Shown: positions 22,401 through 34,800 of the stretch, in pieces
Layout of the letters: each line of letters begins with the position of its first letter
Position numbering within the stretch: the first letter of the stretch is position 1
Assembly: GCF_001039355.2 (NCBI RefSeq)
Contig: NW_019775378.1
Location: forward strand, 46,204-110,203
Reading direction: 5' to 3'
Source of the DNA: Lingula anatina
Lineage: Eukaryota; Brachiopoda; Lingulata; Lingulida; Lingulidae
Length of the DNA: 64,000 bases
Program-made: the position numbers and the translations under genes
Notes under the pieces: generated by a model
Databases searched by the model: none
What the model saw: only the letters and a program-made list of their open reading frames with translations
What the model was told of the DNA's origin: nothing

Positions 22401-25400
22401 ATTAAAGGTAGGCAAGGTGATTAAGGGGGGGGGGGGCAATTAAAAATGTCAGTTACTGCATCAATGGGATGCCTGGATCAGTGAGATTATTTGTTTACCT
22501 CAACTCTACCTGTAGTTAAAATTTGATTCAAGGCATGCACAATTTTCTCAATATCAGGGCGGGGTGGGGGTGGGGGAGCAGCCCTGATACCATGTTGGAC
22601 TGGGACAGCCTTGACACAGTTAGCGAAATACAGTATATACAGCCACAATGACATATTCAGCAAATTATTGTGCCCGCAGTTACTCGTGCCTTTCAATATT
22701 CCAAACATAATAGTATGACCTTATAGCCACCTGGATTATTACTTTTTTTGGAGAAATATTAGACTTTGTGTTTGTAAGTGATATGTATAAGGGGGCACTT
22801 TGAAGTTTTGAGCCAAATGTAAGCCATAAAAAGAACAAGTAAAAACACACTGAAATGTTTAGAATATTTACTTTGTTTATAAAATAAATTTTACAAAAGA
22901 ACACATACCAACTTGAATCTTTGAATCCTAAATCTAGCATTACTAATTCATCTTTAACTAAATTTAGAAGAGTTGTTAACTTAACAAGACACAACTGCAT
23001 ATGTCATCCCACAATTTGTATGAGTATCCTAATTCATATTGATTCCATTATGGATTATTATTACATTATTGCATAACTTCATCTAAAAAGAGAAAAACAC
23101 GAACTTCGCTCATGTTCCCCACTGTCTTTGCATGCATATTTTAAAAGCTTACAGCATGAACAAAGCCTTTCAGGTGTAGTCATCCCCACTGGCTCCCATT
23201 TATTCCAACCATGTTCATGAGGTGAAGGATTTAACTGTATCATTTGCCAGCTTGCTGTCTATATTGCCAGTCTGGTATTAGTCCATGTAGTATTCACAGG
23301 TGGCAAGAGAGTATTGGCAGTTCAAGGCAGAAGCCTGTCTATATATACTTTCATTATCCAGACAGAACATACAGTCTCATTCAACATTCACAAAGGTGAA
23401 CAAAGTAAATTCCTAAATTGCATTCACAATTTACACTATATTCTTGTTTTGTTAAACAGTATTATTTGTACTCATAAAAGATACTGTTTATGTAATATTC
23501 AGATATATTTCAGGAAATATCAAATAAACAAATTTTCAACTTGGCAATGTTTACAGACTGACATCATGCACAGTGTATATATATATATATATATAGTTGC
23601 CTTCCAAAAACTTCACCTTTCCCTTTCCACTGAACTTGACATTTGGAAGTTCTCATCCCCCCCCCCCCCAAAAAAAAAAGTTCATCTCAGTGAATAATCT
23701 TAATCCAATTTTAACAGAGAAACAGCTGTAAATACACTCACTGTACTGTGACATTTCTGTAACACAGTCCAAAATGTGTGATGATAGAAAAGTCCCACAA
23801 ATCAAATAGTTGTTTTTGTGATGTTTCTCACCTCATAGCAAGGGCAATTGTGAGTTCAATGAATGTTCACACAATACCAGTATATATTTTCTGTGGGCAT
23901 GCAAAAAGATGTCCTTAGAAAAAGATAATGTGACTTTTGGTTGGCACTGAAATCCCAGAAACTGCATGTCCATCAGTCCAGTGATGAAAGTTACAATGTT
24001 TGATAACTCTAATCCCTTTCTTCTGCCAGCTGAAAAGGAAATTAATGTAATGCATTAATAATTTGTTCTGAAAGTAAGTAGCGCTTAATAACCATAGTCA
24101 AAACCTCAACAGAAAAAAATCTACAATAAAGAAGCAGCAGTCAGTAATTTTTCCAAAAACAAACCCAACTTAGAAGTAGACTTGTCCACTATTATAATGA
24201 TTTAGGGCCATTCCATTGAAACTATCATTCTATATATATCTGCTCCAACTCCACGGAAATTCTGGCCGAATGCAATCAGATTAACGTGCCTTCTCTTGTT
24301 TCCACAGACGCGTATAATCACCAGCTTTTTTCTGTATTTTATTCAATGCCAGGAGGAGGCATGTTAATCTGATTGCATTCAGCAGGAGTCCCCGTGGATT
24401 TGGAAGTATCTAGGTAGTTTCATTGGGAATGGGTCCTTAGAGGGCAACCTACACTGTTTGTGTTCTACAGAAACAACTCTATTCAATTATTTACTGACAA
24501 TTCGAAACAAAAGATTTAAATTTATAATACCAAAACAAGGTTTTTGTCAATTTAAAATAAAAAACTATCTGATTATTACCTGTAGCCTCTCTTGAATATC
24601 TTAAGAATTCTCCATATGTAACTTCCTCCTCTGCTTAGAAGACAATCAAGCCATGTTGGACATGGACCTCCTTGAAGTGGGCCAAAGTTCTGGAAAAATA
24701 CAAGATACAAATACTATATATCATATCATATACAAAAATACAACAAAAATACTCCTAGGAGCTGGGCCAGAGAGATGCACCAACATGGGATACCTGCTGG
24801 CTGGAGCTGAAATAATAAATAAATGACATTAATAGTACCAGTCATAGCTAAACCATGGCATTAGCATGAAATGGCACATTTATAGTTCTCGGTGGACACT
24901 GCTGAAAAAAATATTTAAAAACAATGCGTTATATTTTTCATTACCTATATTTTGTACAAGAATAAGTACATTTACTGCACTGTATCCAATGTAGCTCTGT
25001 AACAAGGTGATAGGAGATATGAACCCTTAATCATAATGCTTCATTAAACGCAGACATTATTTCAGATCTTTTGTGATAAAATCAAAGGTAAAACTTTTAA
25101 GAAAATTTTCTGGATCAGATTGTAGTATTTGTTGTTGTGATTAAATTGGTGTTAAAACAGTGCTGTTAGCTGTTCAGGTGAGGGAGATATATTTGAATTT
25201 AATATTACAGTTTTCAAAAAGCACTGCTATTATATAATCAAGCTGGCAAATTCACCCAGATTTATTTTTGATGCAACAGTATTATTTCATAACATGACAC
25301 TATTTATTTCCACATTATCTAAGCAAATAAGGAAAAAACCCAAGTGTTAATATAAATCTCGTAAGTGATACCACTGAAAGCATAACAATTGACAAAAAAA

Positions 25401-25754
25401 AAACGCAGCATGAAGATTCCATAATCAATACAACAGCTTGAAAATGCTTTAAATTTATTTATATGTATATATTTATATATGTTATGTATATATAATGATA
25501 CTGTCAAAATAAAGAAAAAGATGACAGTTGCGGGAGATAATCATTTGTTTCAAACATTGCAGTCTAGCAAAATATCATTTTAGAACATGGTTCCTCAAAA
25601 ATTTGTTTGTTACATTACTGCAATAATACTGTAATAATACTGCTTACCATATTACCTGCCTTTCTCTGGCTGTGTAAATCTCACTTGTCCTAAAACTTGC
25701 CACATCCCATGTGTTGCATATGTGGATGAGATGAAGGCTATAGGGATGTTCTTG
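19488..25754 (-). CDS. unidentified gene, four phase-matched exons (5' end not found)
   Basis: Exons on the minus strand: 25656-25754 (33 codons), 24580-24689, 20069-20116 and 19488-19533 with TGA. Each has AG before and GT after (the first donor is GTAATA, then GTAATA, then GTAAAG), and phases 0, 2 and 2 match at every join, giving 100 residues: QEHPYSLHLIHICN..., then NFGPLQGGPCPTWLDCLL..., then RILKIFKRGYRWNEFARKRV, then an acidic end ...HEEIESVLHQ. It has Trp and Cys in a conserved-looking GPCPTWLDC block and a basic helix-like stretch, but I recognise no family. A second possible last exon at 23915-24029 also joins in phase 2 (SWQKKGIRVIK... to TAA). Individual exons are short enough to be open by chance; the chain of consistent phases is the main support. 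The first exon and start codon were not found. Confidence 0.42.
21471..21721. repeat. 149-base tandem duplication with CCAAT/TATA-like strings
   Basis: ATCCTTTGATTGACAAGGTG at 21471 recurs at 21620, and both copies continue through GCCAATCAT, TCAAGTAATAACAGCTTGAT and TATATAAACAAACGTCAATCA. About 100 of 149 bases are near-identical. It lies in the long intron of the minus-strand gene. Confidence 0.75.
22552..22589 (+). other. hairpin with a G-quadruplex-type loop
   Basis: TATCAGGGC (22552-22560) pairs with GCCCTGATA (22581-22589). The loop plus stem edge holds GGGCGGGGTGGGGGTGGGGG, four G-runs with one-base spacers. Structure is inferred from sequence. Confidence 0.6.
23575..23595. repeat. 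(TA)n microsatellite
   Basis: About ten TA units. Confidence 0.85.
24205..24436. mobile_element. foldback MITE, about 230 bases
   Basis: Outer arms GGGCCATTCC.TTGAAACTA and TAGTTTCATTGGGAATGGGTCC, and inner arms GAATGCAATCAGATTAAC and GTTAATCTGATTGCATTC, are inverted relative to each other, giving imperfect 75-base arms around a short core. A partial copy lies at 12485-12605. It sits in the intron after the 24580-24689 exon. Confidence 0.75.
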
Positions 25755-25899
25755 CTGATTTTAACTGTCTAATTCCTTATTATTAAAAGCCCTGTCCATG
25801 TAGCCAGCTGCTGCCTAGAAGCCACCATGTCATACAGAAAGGTGCTGGAAAAAATAAAACAGTCCAGTCAACCACTAGTCTTGGTCATGAAGATGTCTG

Positions 25900-26453
25900 G
25901 TTTGTTTTTGTACTGGATACAGTATTTGGCACTGCAGCCAGTTGCAACAAAGCGTCAGTGCCACCTGAGCTTGGGGATGAGGTACGGCTGACAGAGAAAT
26001 CAACAAGGTGCTAAGCAGGATGGTCAAGTGAATTGAAATGGGCATGTGTGTTCTGCGGCAGCGTGTCTGAGGAAGGGTGGACATTGACCTCTAGAAGAAC
26101 TGGATATTTTTTAAAATAAAAAGGGCTAACGTTTTGGGCATGCGTGTGGTTGGAAAAGGTTGTCATGATCCTAAAAGACTGAGTGCATTTTTATCCATGC
26201 CTCTCCCTCTTCATAGCCATCCCTGGCTGGACCATACCAAACAGTTTGGAGACATTGCTTGCCAGACTACCCAGGAGAGCATGGATAAGGTGGTGCTTCA
26301 AATAAAACAGCTTTTGCAGGCAAGGATGTCGATTTGGGGAAGGTTGTGGACTGTGCCATCACAATAGATAGCTCATGGCAGAGCCGCAACAATTCTAAGC
26401 ACGGGTTCGTTGCAGTGATATTAATAGATACAGGGAAAGTGCTAGACACACAT
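25900..26453 (+). pseudogene. decayed Mutator-like transposase domain
   Basis: Across frames, the plus strand keeps the order typical of the invertebrate Mutator-like transposase domain: SELKWACVFCG (CxxC knuckle), TSRRTG, then LGMRVVGKG and LSAFLSMPLPL, ESMDKVVLQIKQLL, then VVDCAITIDSSWQSR..SKHGFVAVILIDTGK. The TIDSSWQ position corresponds to the D-G-TW element of related proteins. At least two frameshifts and an in-frame stop separate the pieces. It is a dead transposon fragment. Family assignment is from memory of motif order. Confidence 0.55.
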
Positions 26454-26599
26454 TCTTCATGCTGAACTCATGTGAACAGCATAGTATCATAAAAAGTACA
26501 GTCATTATGTCATTCGTTAAATAAAATGTTCTGTAAAGTTTAAGATATTCAGTCATAACACTTTTGTAGTTCCATGGAGCAGTATGGTCTATGTTACAA

Positions 26600-27530
26600 C
26601 CCATTTGTTGGACGATGGAGACAGACTGGCATTTGGTGTGTGCAACATGAACAGCCTTATGGTCCAGAATTTGAGCTGGTCAAGGAGGAGTGTGTTGGGC
26701 AAAACAAAAGCTATGACAGTAAACTTTACACAATCAGAGACAAAATGTCAATCAGTTAATATTAGAGGAACTCATGTCAGTGAAGTATCCCATTTCAAAC
26801 TGTTTGGGAGTTTTTATCACTAACAATCTTAAATGGTCTGAACATGTTGATTTTATCTATAAAAAAGCATGCACACGATTGTTTTTTCTGCGCCAGCTTA
26901 AACGTGCTAAACTGTCCTCCTCTGATCTTGTTCAGGTATATCAGAGTTTAATTCGGACTGTGGTCGAATATTCTTGTCCTGTGTGGCACCCTGGATTAAC
27001 TGGAGAACAATGTAAAATAATAGAATCCATCCAGTCAAGGGCACTTAGGATCATTTTTCCTGAATTAACTTATGTTGATGCTCTACATTAAAAGAGCGCA
27101 GATTTGAACTCTGCAAATCATTCTTTGCAAAAATACAAAATGACACAGACAAGCTGAACTACATGTACCTTTTAACCTGCAGTCCACGCAGGAGACTGAG
27201 AAATAGCCTGTCAAAGTTGAACATACCAAAAATTAGAACTGAACGTTTTAAAAACACTTTTATTCCTTTCTCTTTATTAAACCATTAGTGGTCCGAGTTT
27301 TACTTCATCCTCTTTTAAACTAACTTTCAGATGCCTGTGCAAAAATTTATGTTATTTTATTTATTTTATATTATCCTTTTTTAAATCTCATTAAGTTCTA
27401 TTCGCATATCCTATAGCATATATCAATATTTTAATTTGTAAATTTGTAAATTTTATTCTCACTCCATTTTAGGTATATCTTCAACCTTTTGGTTGCCATG
27501 TCTTAATAAAGTTACTTACTTAATTACTTA
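26600..27530 (+). mobile_element. non-LTR retrotransposon (CR1/Jockey-like), 5'-truncated
   Basis: The plus strand encodes the C-terminal part of a reverse transcriptase: GKTKAMTVNFTQ, then after a frameshift near 26810 LGVFITNNLKWSEHVD, FLRQLKRAKL, SLIRTVVEYSCPVWHPGL and IESIQSRALRIIF; after another frameshift near 27090, KERRFELCKSFF and SPRRRLRN. The frame ends near 27286 and is followed by a 3' UTR ending AATAAAGTTACTTACTTA. It cannot be active. The same 3' UTR occurs inverted at 45287-45485. Confidence 0.8.
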
Positions 27531-27663
27531 GATATTTATACCTGTACCAGTACACCTCGAGCGTCATCGAGAAGTCTTCAATACAAGTGTGAATATCGCG
27601 AGAGGGTGGCAGTGTATTTTTCACATACATGTATTCTCATTTCACCGAATAACACCTGTGACG

Positions 27664-27890
27664 ACCCGATATGTCCGATCAGGCCAGATATGTCCTACGA
27701 CCAGAGAAGGCCAGATACATGTATGTCCGACAAAAAAGAGCCAGATGTGTCCGACAGGCCAGATATGTCGGACACAACGGACTTTTTTTTGTCGGACATA
27801 TCTGGCCTGTCGGACATATCTGGCTTTTTTGTTGGACATATCTGGCCTACCGGACACATCTGGCTCTTTTTTGTCGGACATATCTGGCCT
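27664..27890. repeat. palindromic array of CCAGATATGTCCGACA units
   Basis: About four to five units in one orientation (27666-27780) face five in the reverse orientation (27790-27890), so the block can fold on itself over more than 100 bases. Because the unit is translatable both ways, the block opens overlapping frames on both strands; these are by-products, not genes. Confidence 0.8.
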
Positions 27891-27934
27891 ACAGCACTCT
27901 TGTTATCCTGCACGGCTCCAGACCCCCCCCCCCA

Positions 27935-27936
<2 letters not shown>

Positions 27937-27974
<38 letters not shown>
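27937..27974. repeat. (CA)n microsatellite
   Basis: A C-run is followed by about eighteen CA units. Confidence 0.9.
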
Positions 27975-27976
<2 letters not shown>

Positions 27977-28626
27977 GCATGCTCGTTCGTGAACGCGTTG
28001 CCGCTACCCTTCTCCCTCTTATTTTTACATCAGTAACCAAAGTAAGAATCACAACCAGTACCGCAGCCACCAAGCTACGAACAGAAAAGAGAAGTATTCG
28101 ATGTGCTTGTACAACACATGAAGTTTATGTCATATGCTTAATGGTATTCCAGGCCAGGACAAAACCAGGAAGTGAAAATTAATTCTTCAGGGATGACTAT
28201 GTTTCTATTTCAAATAGGGACGCGTCTGGGCTGGCGAGGGTGTATTTTGGATCAAGAAGAACATCTGAAATGACTAGTAAAAATCCGTCAGCAAAACAAA
28301 ACATTAACATGCATTATCCAGGATCAATGAATATTCAAATAATGTTAATGCAGTTCCTATAGCCCCGACACTTATCATTTTAAGTAATTTTAAATTATTT
28401 TAAGATATAAGTGTGCGTGCATTATCAATTCGTGTAATCTATGGATTATTTATCGCCTATGACTCGCAACCTTGAAAATGGAGTTTTCCTAGATCGTTTC
28501 CGCAGGTTTTTGATGTATCTGTACCATTGCATCTTTAATACCTTTTTGTGTTTAACACACCTTTCTTTTTCTTTATAATTCTTCTTTCTTTTCCTACTTT
28601 GATCCTGTACTGTCAGTCCTCAAAGC

Positions 28627-28879
28627 ATGTCGGATAACGATAGAAGTCAGTGGTTACTTTACCTGATGCAATATCGTGTTTGTCTGCTGTTTATTAATCT
28701 ATTCTTTCTATCACCAGTATACCTATGTCTGTGCTGTATGGAAGGTGACGGTTACTTTGGCTGGCAGTGTAACACAACAGCTGGATGTTTCTGTAAACAA
28801 GGACAGAGATGTCAACAGACTCTAAGAACATGTCCTGAACACTGTGTGGACAACCCCTGGGGAATAGGATGTCATGATG
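28627..28879 (+). CDS. RPTP exon 1: signal peptide and Cys-rich EGF-like segment
   Basis: Residues 1-84. A hydrophobic core at about residues 18-36 ([17 protein letters not shown]) fits a signal peptide, although the Cys-rich end and charged lead are unusual. Residues 42-82 hold eight cysteines with the DGYFGWQC and NPWGIGCHD texture of MEGF/Tie-type EGF repeats. Donor GTGAGT at 28880, phase 1. A pyrimidine tract and CAG at 28719 could also serve as an acceptor, so the true N-terminus may differ. Confidence 0.75.
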
Positions 28880-31800
28880 GTGAGTGGAGTTTTAGAGAGG
28901 GTTGCAAATAAAATTAAGACTTCGGAGCATATTTCATGAACTATGTAATGTTAGTAGGAATTTTGCTTATATATATACTGAGATAAAAGCTGAAAATCGA
29001 AAACATCTGACTGTAAGGAGTAAAAATTATGCCTGGTTAATTATCAACCTACCGGTATGTGTTTAACTATTGTAGAACGTCAATATTACCTAACAGTTGC
29101 ATTTCAGATTACTGTTGACATTTTTCTTCCAGAAAATATCAACTTGGCCTATAACAAGTCAGCCACACAGTCAAGTATCTTCATAAATGGTAGCAAAGGC
29201 GTGAGTTACCCAGCATATTTTGCAGTGGATGGAGACAACAGCACTGATGACCTGAAATGTATAAGAACGAACTACACGAAATTTCCCACCTGGAGTGTGG
29301 ACTTAGGGGGCTTATATGTTGTTCGTAGAGTCGCTTTGCTAAAACCTACTACATTTGCTGACGTATGTAAGTTTGACATTATGTAGATGTAACTTTTTTG
29401 TGACGCTCTTTTATTTTGGGCGTATTTTACTCATTTGTGTAAGGCATTATATCGTCTTTTTTGGAGTACACGTAGGTATAACTGCATTATTCTTTTTCAT
29501 CTTACCAGGTCAGTTCCAAGGTGTCTACCTCTGCTTTAACAACGGCACAGCACCAGACACGGGATGCAGAAATGTATCTGTTCCTAATTCACAGTGTTCA
29601 ACTGCAATGTTAGAGCACGGTATAGATCCACCAGTCTTGGGGCGCTACATTACGTTACGAAAAACTGGAGAACAAATATTACGGTTGTGTGAAATCATTG
29701 TTAGAGGCTACGCATATCCCTGTAAGTTGACTTTGTGTGGAAGAGAAATTACATGTACCAGAATGATTCTACATGTATGATTAAAAAAGCACTAGAGGCT
29801 GTTCACGTATATTAATACATATATTTTTTTTTTTTCTTTTTCTTTTTTGTCAACAAGGAACATGTCACAAAAGTATAGGTAACGGTATCATATACAGATA
29901 ATTTATTATATAGCTATTTTTGCGTCTCTTTTTTGGGTCAAAATCATGATGTGCTGATGATACGGGTCGAAAATATTGACAACACATCTGTTGCTAGCTT
30001 ACTGACGAGCAAATAATGTAGATCAGCCAATGCATTTCAGATAATGTCGCCTTTGGAAAAACAGCAGAGCAAATAGGTGTAGTTTTAAATGGGGTCGCAA
30101 GTCTTGCCATAGACGGGAATACAAGATTGAACTTCGGAAATGCAGAGACACCTCACTGTGCTCACACGAATTTAACATCATACCCCTGGTGGCGGGTAGA
30201 CCTGGGCCAGCAGTACGTGGTTTACAGTGTAACGTTATTTAACAGAGATGACGGCGGTGACTGTAAGTGTATGCTTTGAGTAAGTTTTTTATCATTAGAA
30301 TCCATTGTACTGTTGTCAACGTTCGCACAGACGTGTGTACGGTGTGTTTGTTTGTTAAAGCCTCTGTCACAACCGGTCGTTATTACGGGCTGTTTGCGTC
30401 CAAATTTTACGTAGAATCTCACGTCCCACGCAGGTCCTTCTGCGGACAACCATTACCAGGAACAGAGGTCCGCAGGTTTCTGGGGGACTTGGATTACTGT
30501 TACTGTTACACCGGCACTGAAATGAAAGAATGAAAGAATGTATAATGTATGTGATTTTGCGTACGACATCCGACTGATTGTATTTAGCTGTGCCTTCCGG
30601 CATTTTTATTACATCTCTTGTCACTGTCCTCTCCCCTCCCTGCTCAAAAGATGGCTAAAATGTCAGATCTGCTGTGATTATCTTGTAGATTTTTAATCGG
30701 TTAAATAATAAACCTGTGCCTTCAGTACATTTTTAAAGTTACAAAACCATAATTATACCAAGGAGTTTTAGAGCTCCTTGATTATGAGTGTGCAATGGTA
30801 ATGTACCGCTAAGACGGGTGGCCAGGTAAATGTACATGGACTCACATTCTAGGTGTGGTATTAAATGTATAGATGCATCTATCTATACTTCCAGCCGGCA
30901 AGCACTTACATAACTTAACAGTAAATACACGTAACAACACAGATACCGGCAGCGTAGACGAGTGCGCGACACGTGTTCCCCAAGTGCCTCAGGGTGGAAG
31001 TGTAGAATTGTCATGTCAAGTTCCACATATTGGTCAAGTCGTGATTGTTCAGCTGCAGTACACGGCCCCTTTAATACTCTGTGAAGTGACTATTAAAGGA
31101 TACAAATACGAAGGTAAATGCCAATAATATAATATTGCTAAAAAGTGAACCATTTCTAAAGGGAATCAACGTGCTTTCTACAAAAAGGCAAGAGAGTCGA
31201 CCTTATCTGAAAGAGCTTTGATAACATAATTGATCAACTTGAGCTGCGATGTGCGTTGCTGTCAGTTTGTATTTTTATTGTCATTTTTACCCAAGTGATC
31301 TATATTGCTGACAATAATGAATGTTTGGTTGCTGTATAATGATTAATGTATAATGTTTAACTCTGATACTGGAACTTACTTATTCTAATTCTACTGGATA
31401 ACTAAAACATTCGTTCATGAATTATTATTATTGAGGTTTTCACGCAGTATACTTTCGTATATTCGAAATATAAGCAAGTGTATTTAGTAAAGTATTAGTA
31501 AAGTATGTATAATCTTGGTTGCCCTACCGCTAATTGCACGTGTTTTTGTTTACAAATGATTGGAGGTGTGGCAACCTTTTTGACCAAGAATGTATAAGCA
31601 AAACTTGAAAGTGCATACGAAATAACATATACATTTATTATTTCAATTTAAAGGGGAAACTCTGCCAAAATGGATTTTCCCTGGACAATTTTCTCGTACT
31701 CATGACCCATTTGTCTATCCCCCTTGGCACTTGGATTCGACCCTTAATAAAATTTATGAAAGTTAATTTAGTTTAAATGATTGACCAGTCATTATAACCA

Positions 31801-34800
31801 GCTAAATTCCAACAGTATATGCACCTATGTGAATATCAACTTTAAGTACCCGACAGAAAAAAAAAGAAGTTAAGGCATTTGTATGGTGTATTTAAGGTTT
31901 TAAAATAAGCTGTGGATGTCAAAATAGGCATTTGGGGAAATTTTCAAACCCATGGAGTGTACTTTTACAGTACGTAAAACTTTCCCGCCATTCTGTTTGA
32001 CATGCATTTGTCTAGAACACCTCGTTTATGACCATTTTTTACGGAATATTTCCCTTATCAAATTTAAAAGAACTCCAACGCATCCGATTAAGTATCGTGT
32101 TCTTTTACAGGTAATTGTTCTGTAAACTTCTGATATATATCATTTTCAGAGTGTACAAATAAACACCTTGGTCCTGAATGCAGAAACCGCTGTAACTGTA
32201 GATATACCAGTGAACAGTGTCATCCCGTGTATGGAGTCTGTATATCTGGCTGTGCTGAAGGCTGGCAGGGACATAATGGGACTTGTCAAGTAGGTATGTG
32301 ACAGGCATGATCTCAGAATATGCATTGCTCTCTTTGCTTTTAATTTGCATGTAAACTTCTTTGACACTCTTAGTTGAGATGGAAGTTTGGATCGCTTACT
32401 CGTCTTCATTACATGTAGGCTATGGTCGAAGCCAGCATAAAAAAGCCTAGACGGCATATACAGACTTGACATTTAATATGGAATATTTCAGTTTTAAAGG
32501 TATATCTAGGTAAAAATGCGTTCTTTTTTCAAAAAAAAAAATCAGATCTCACATAAGATATCTGACTGGAGAAGTATGAAGTCAGGTGTGTCGCTACCAA
32601 TTAACTGACTACCAAGTCCGTTGCACTGCTGCATTGTGTAATATGCAGTGATTTAATTGGCTAGTGCTCCTTTGGGCTGGTCAAAGCTTGGCTTTGATGA
32701 AGCATGGTTCTGTCAAAAAAGTATCCTTATGTCGGCAACTACTGTATCGAAGAATTTGAAATTTTGCATGCAAGCGGTCGGTTTTGCAGTGCGTAAAATG
32801 AGCAAAGCAGTGTTTTATGAAATTGGTAAGCTGTGCCAGAAGGGCGCGAAAAAGACAGACATTGCCAGATAGATTATTGTGTCAAACGGAATGGTCTGCA
32901 CAGTTTTATAGAGTTATGCCCAGACTGATGCACCTACACAAATACCACATCTTACCACCAGAGTACAGGACTCATTGTCCTTCAGGATATGCTGCTGCAA
33001 TTAAACCAAAACCACTCAGTCCGTTTTGAATGAGGGGGCAAATGGTCACCAAAACGCGTTTTTCATGGCTCTTAGCGAACACCAAAATGGTTTCAGCAGG
33101 TTAGCATATCAGGCGACCTCTGAAGAAGTCACTGTAAACAGCAAAACAGCGTAGTCTGTTTCTCTAATGAATTGGGGACCATGTTCGTTTGTGGATAGAA
33201 CACTGAAACCGCGTGGCTTTCTTTATTGAGGTCAGATTTCACCCGTACCGCTAAACTGGTCAAAAGAGAGTCTACAGCCATCTTGAAGAGGCCTACGACA
33301 AGGCGTGTGCCACATCTTAAGTGACTAGGATCATTGACAGCGTCACTATTTGGAGTAGAAAGCACATTGGTGCCAAAACACTAATGGAAGTCATCGATGA
33401 AAACCTGAACCAGATCAAATAAAGGAATACTCTGGAAACCACTTGACCATCATTTGATAGGGGGCACCTTAGAAACAATTTTAGGTTGCACGATGAGATT
33501 ACCGATTCACACAGAGCACTTTTAATAGCAAATAACTTACAGAACCAAGGGAATGAGCAGCTACCCTGGTCATCAAAATCGCCATATTTGAATCACATAC
33601 ACAATATGTGGGTAGGTCATTACTCCCCAAATTAACGGCCTGCACGTCCTACAACAAAACTGAACCAAATTGGACAAGTTTTAACCGGTGCCTTGAATTT
33701 TATTCCAGATTAAACTCCAAAAACCAATCCTAAGGAATGCCTTGCCGCTTGAAAGCTCTGGTAGCAGCAAGATGAGGTCCGGCGTAACAGCGACCATTGC
33801 TGTGACTAAACATTGACATGAGGGCCCTTTGTGGGGCGTATAACTCTTTTAAAGACGATAATTCGGAAAATATGGAGATCCAAAATATCGCTTTCAATGG
33901 TTTTCGTATTTCTTAAAATAGGCAATGCATTTTTGTTTGCTTCACTGGCGAATTCAGTTAATGAACTGATGTCACAATGACATCGAACAGATTATCAAAA
34001 GTTTTTAAAACACGATTTTATTCCTTATTTTCATTTATCAGTCAGCAAAATAGGAAAAAACTGATTAAATGTGATTTGGAGAAAATATTCCATATTAAAT
34101 GTCAAGTCTGTACATGTACCAGCCGAAGTTCGCACAGTGCCCACACACTGCCCGTAATTTATATTATAAATAAACCCCTTTATGTAGCCAAATGTTCACA
34201 AGCACAACGAAGCTCTGTTTTTACTCCAAATTAAGTAAGATAAGTCCATATGACTGAAATTGTCATTTATTAATGACGAAAACTAATAAGATACGAAGTT
34301 ACAAAACTGGGGAGATAATCAAACATCCCCCAAACTATATAAGTGCCAAATATAAAAATAATAAAGTATGTTAATGAATGTAACCAGGATTAATGATGAA
34401 AAATATGAGAAATCACAACAGTTATACCTGTAGGAGCAAAAAGTTGGCGCAAATGAAAATAAAAGGCACCAGGCAAACAGTTAAAAACCTGGGAAAATAC
34501 ACCCAGAACCTAGTATACCAGATACCACCACAGGGTTCTCANNNNNNNNNNNNNNNNNNNNNNNNNNNNNNNNNNNNNNNNNNNNNNNNNNNNNNNNNNN
34601 NNNNNNNNNNNNNNNNNNNNNNNNNNNNNNNNNNNNNNNNNNNNNNNNNNNNNNNNNNNNNNNNNNNNNNNNNNNNNNNNNNNNNNNNNNNNNNNNNNNN
34701 NNNNNNNNNNNNNNNNNNNNNNNNNNNNNNNNNNNNNNNNNNNNNNNNNNNNNNNNNNNNNNNNNNNNNNNNNNNNNNNNNNNNNNNNNNNNNNNNNNNN

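Noticed and set aside
27589-28182. Overlapping frames of 79-197 codons on both strands
   Set aside because: Produced by the palindromic 16-base array and the CA repeat; no domain and no conserved composition.
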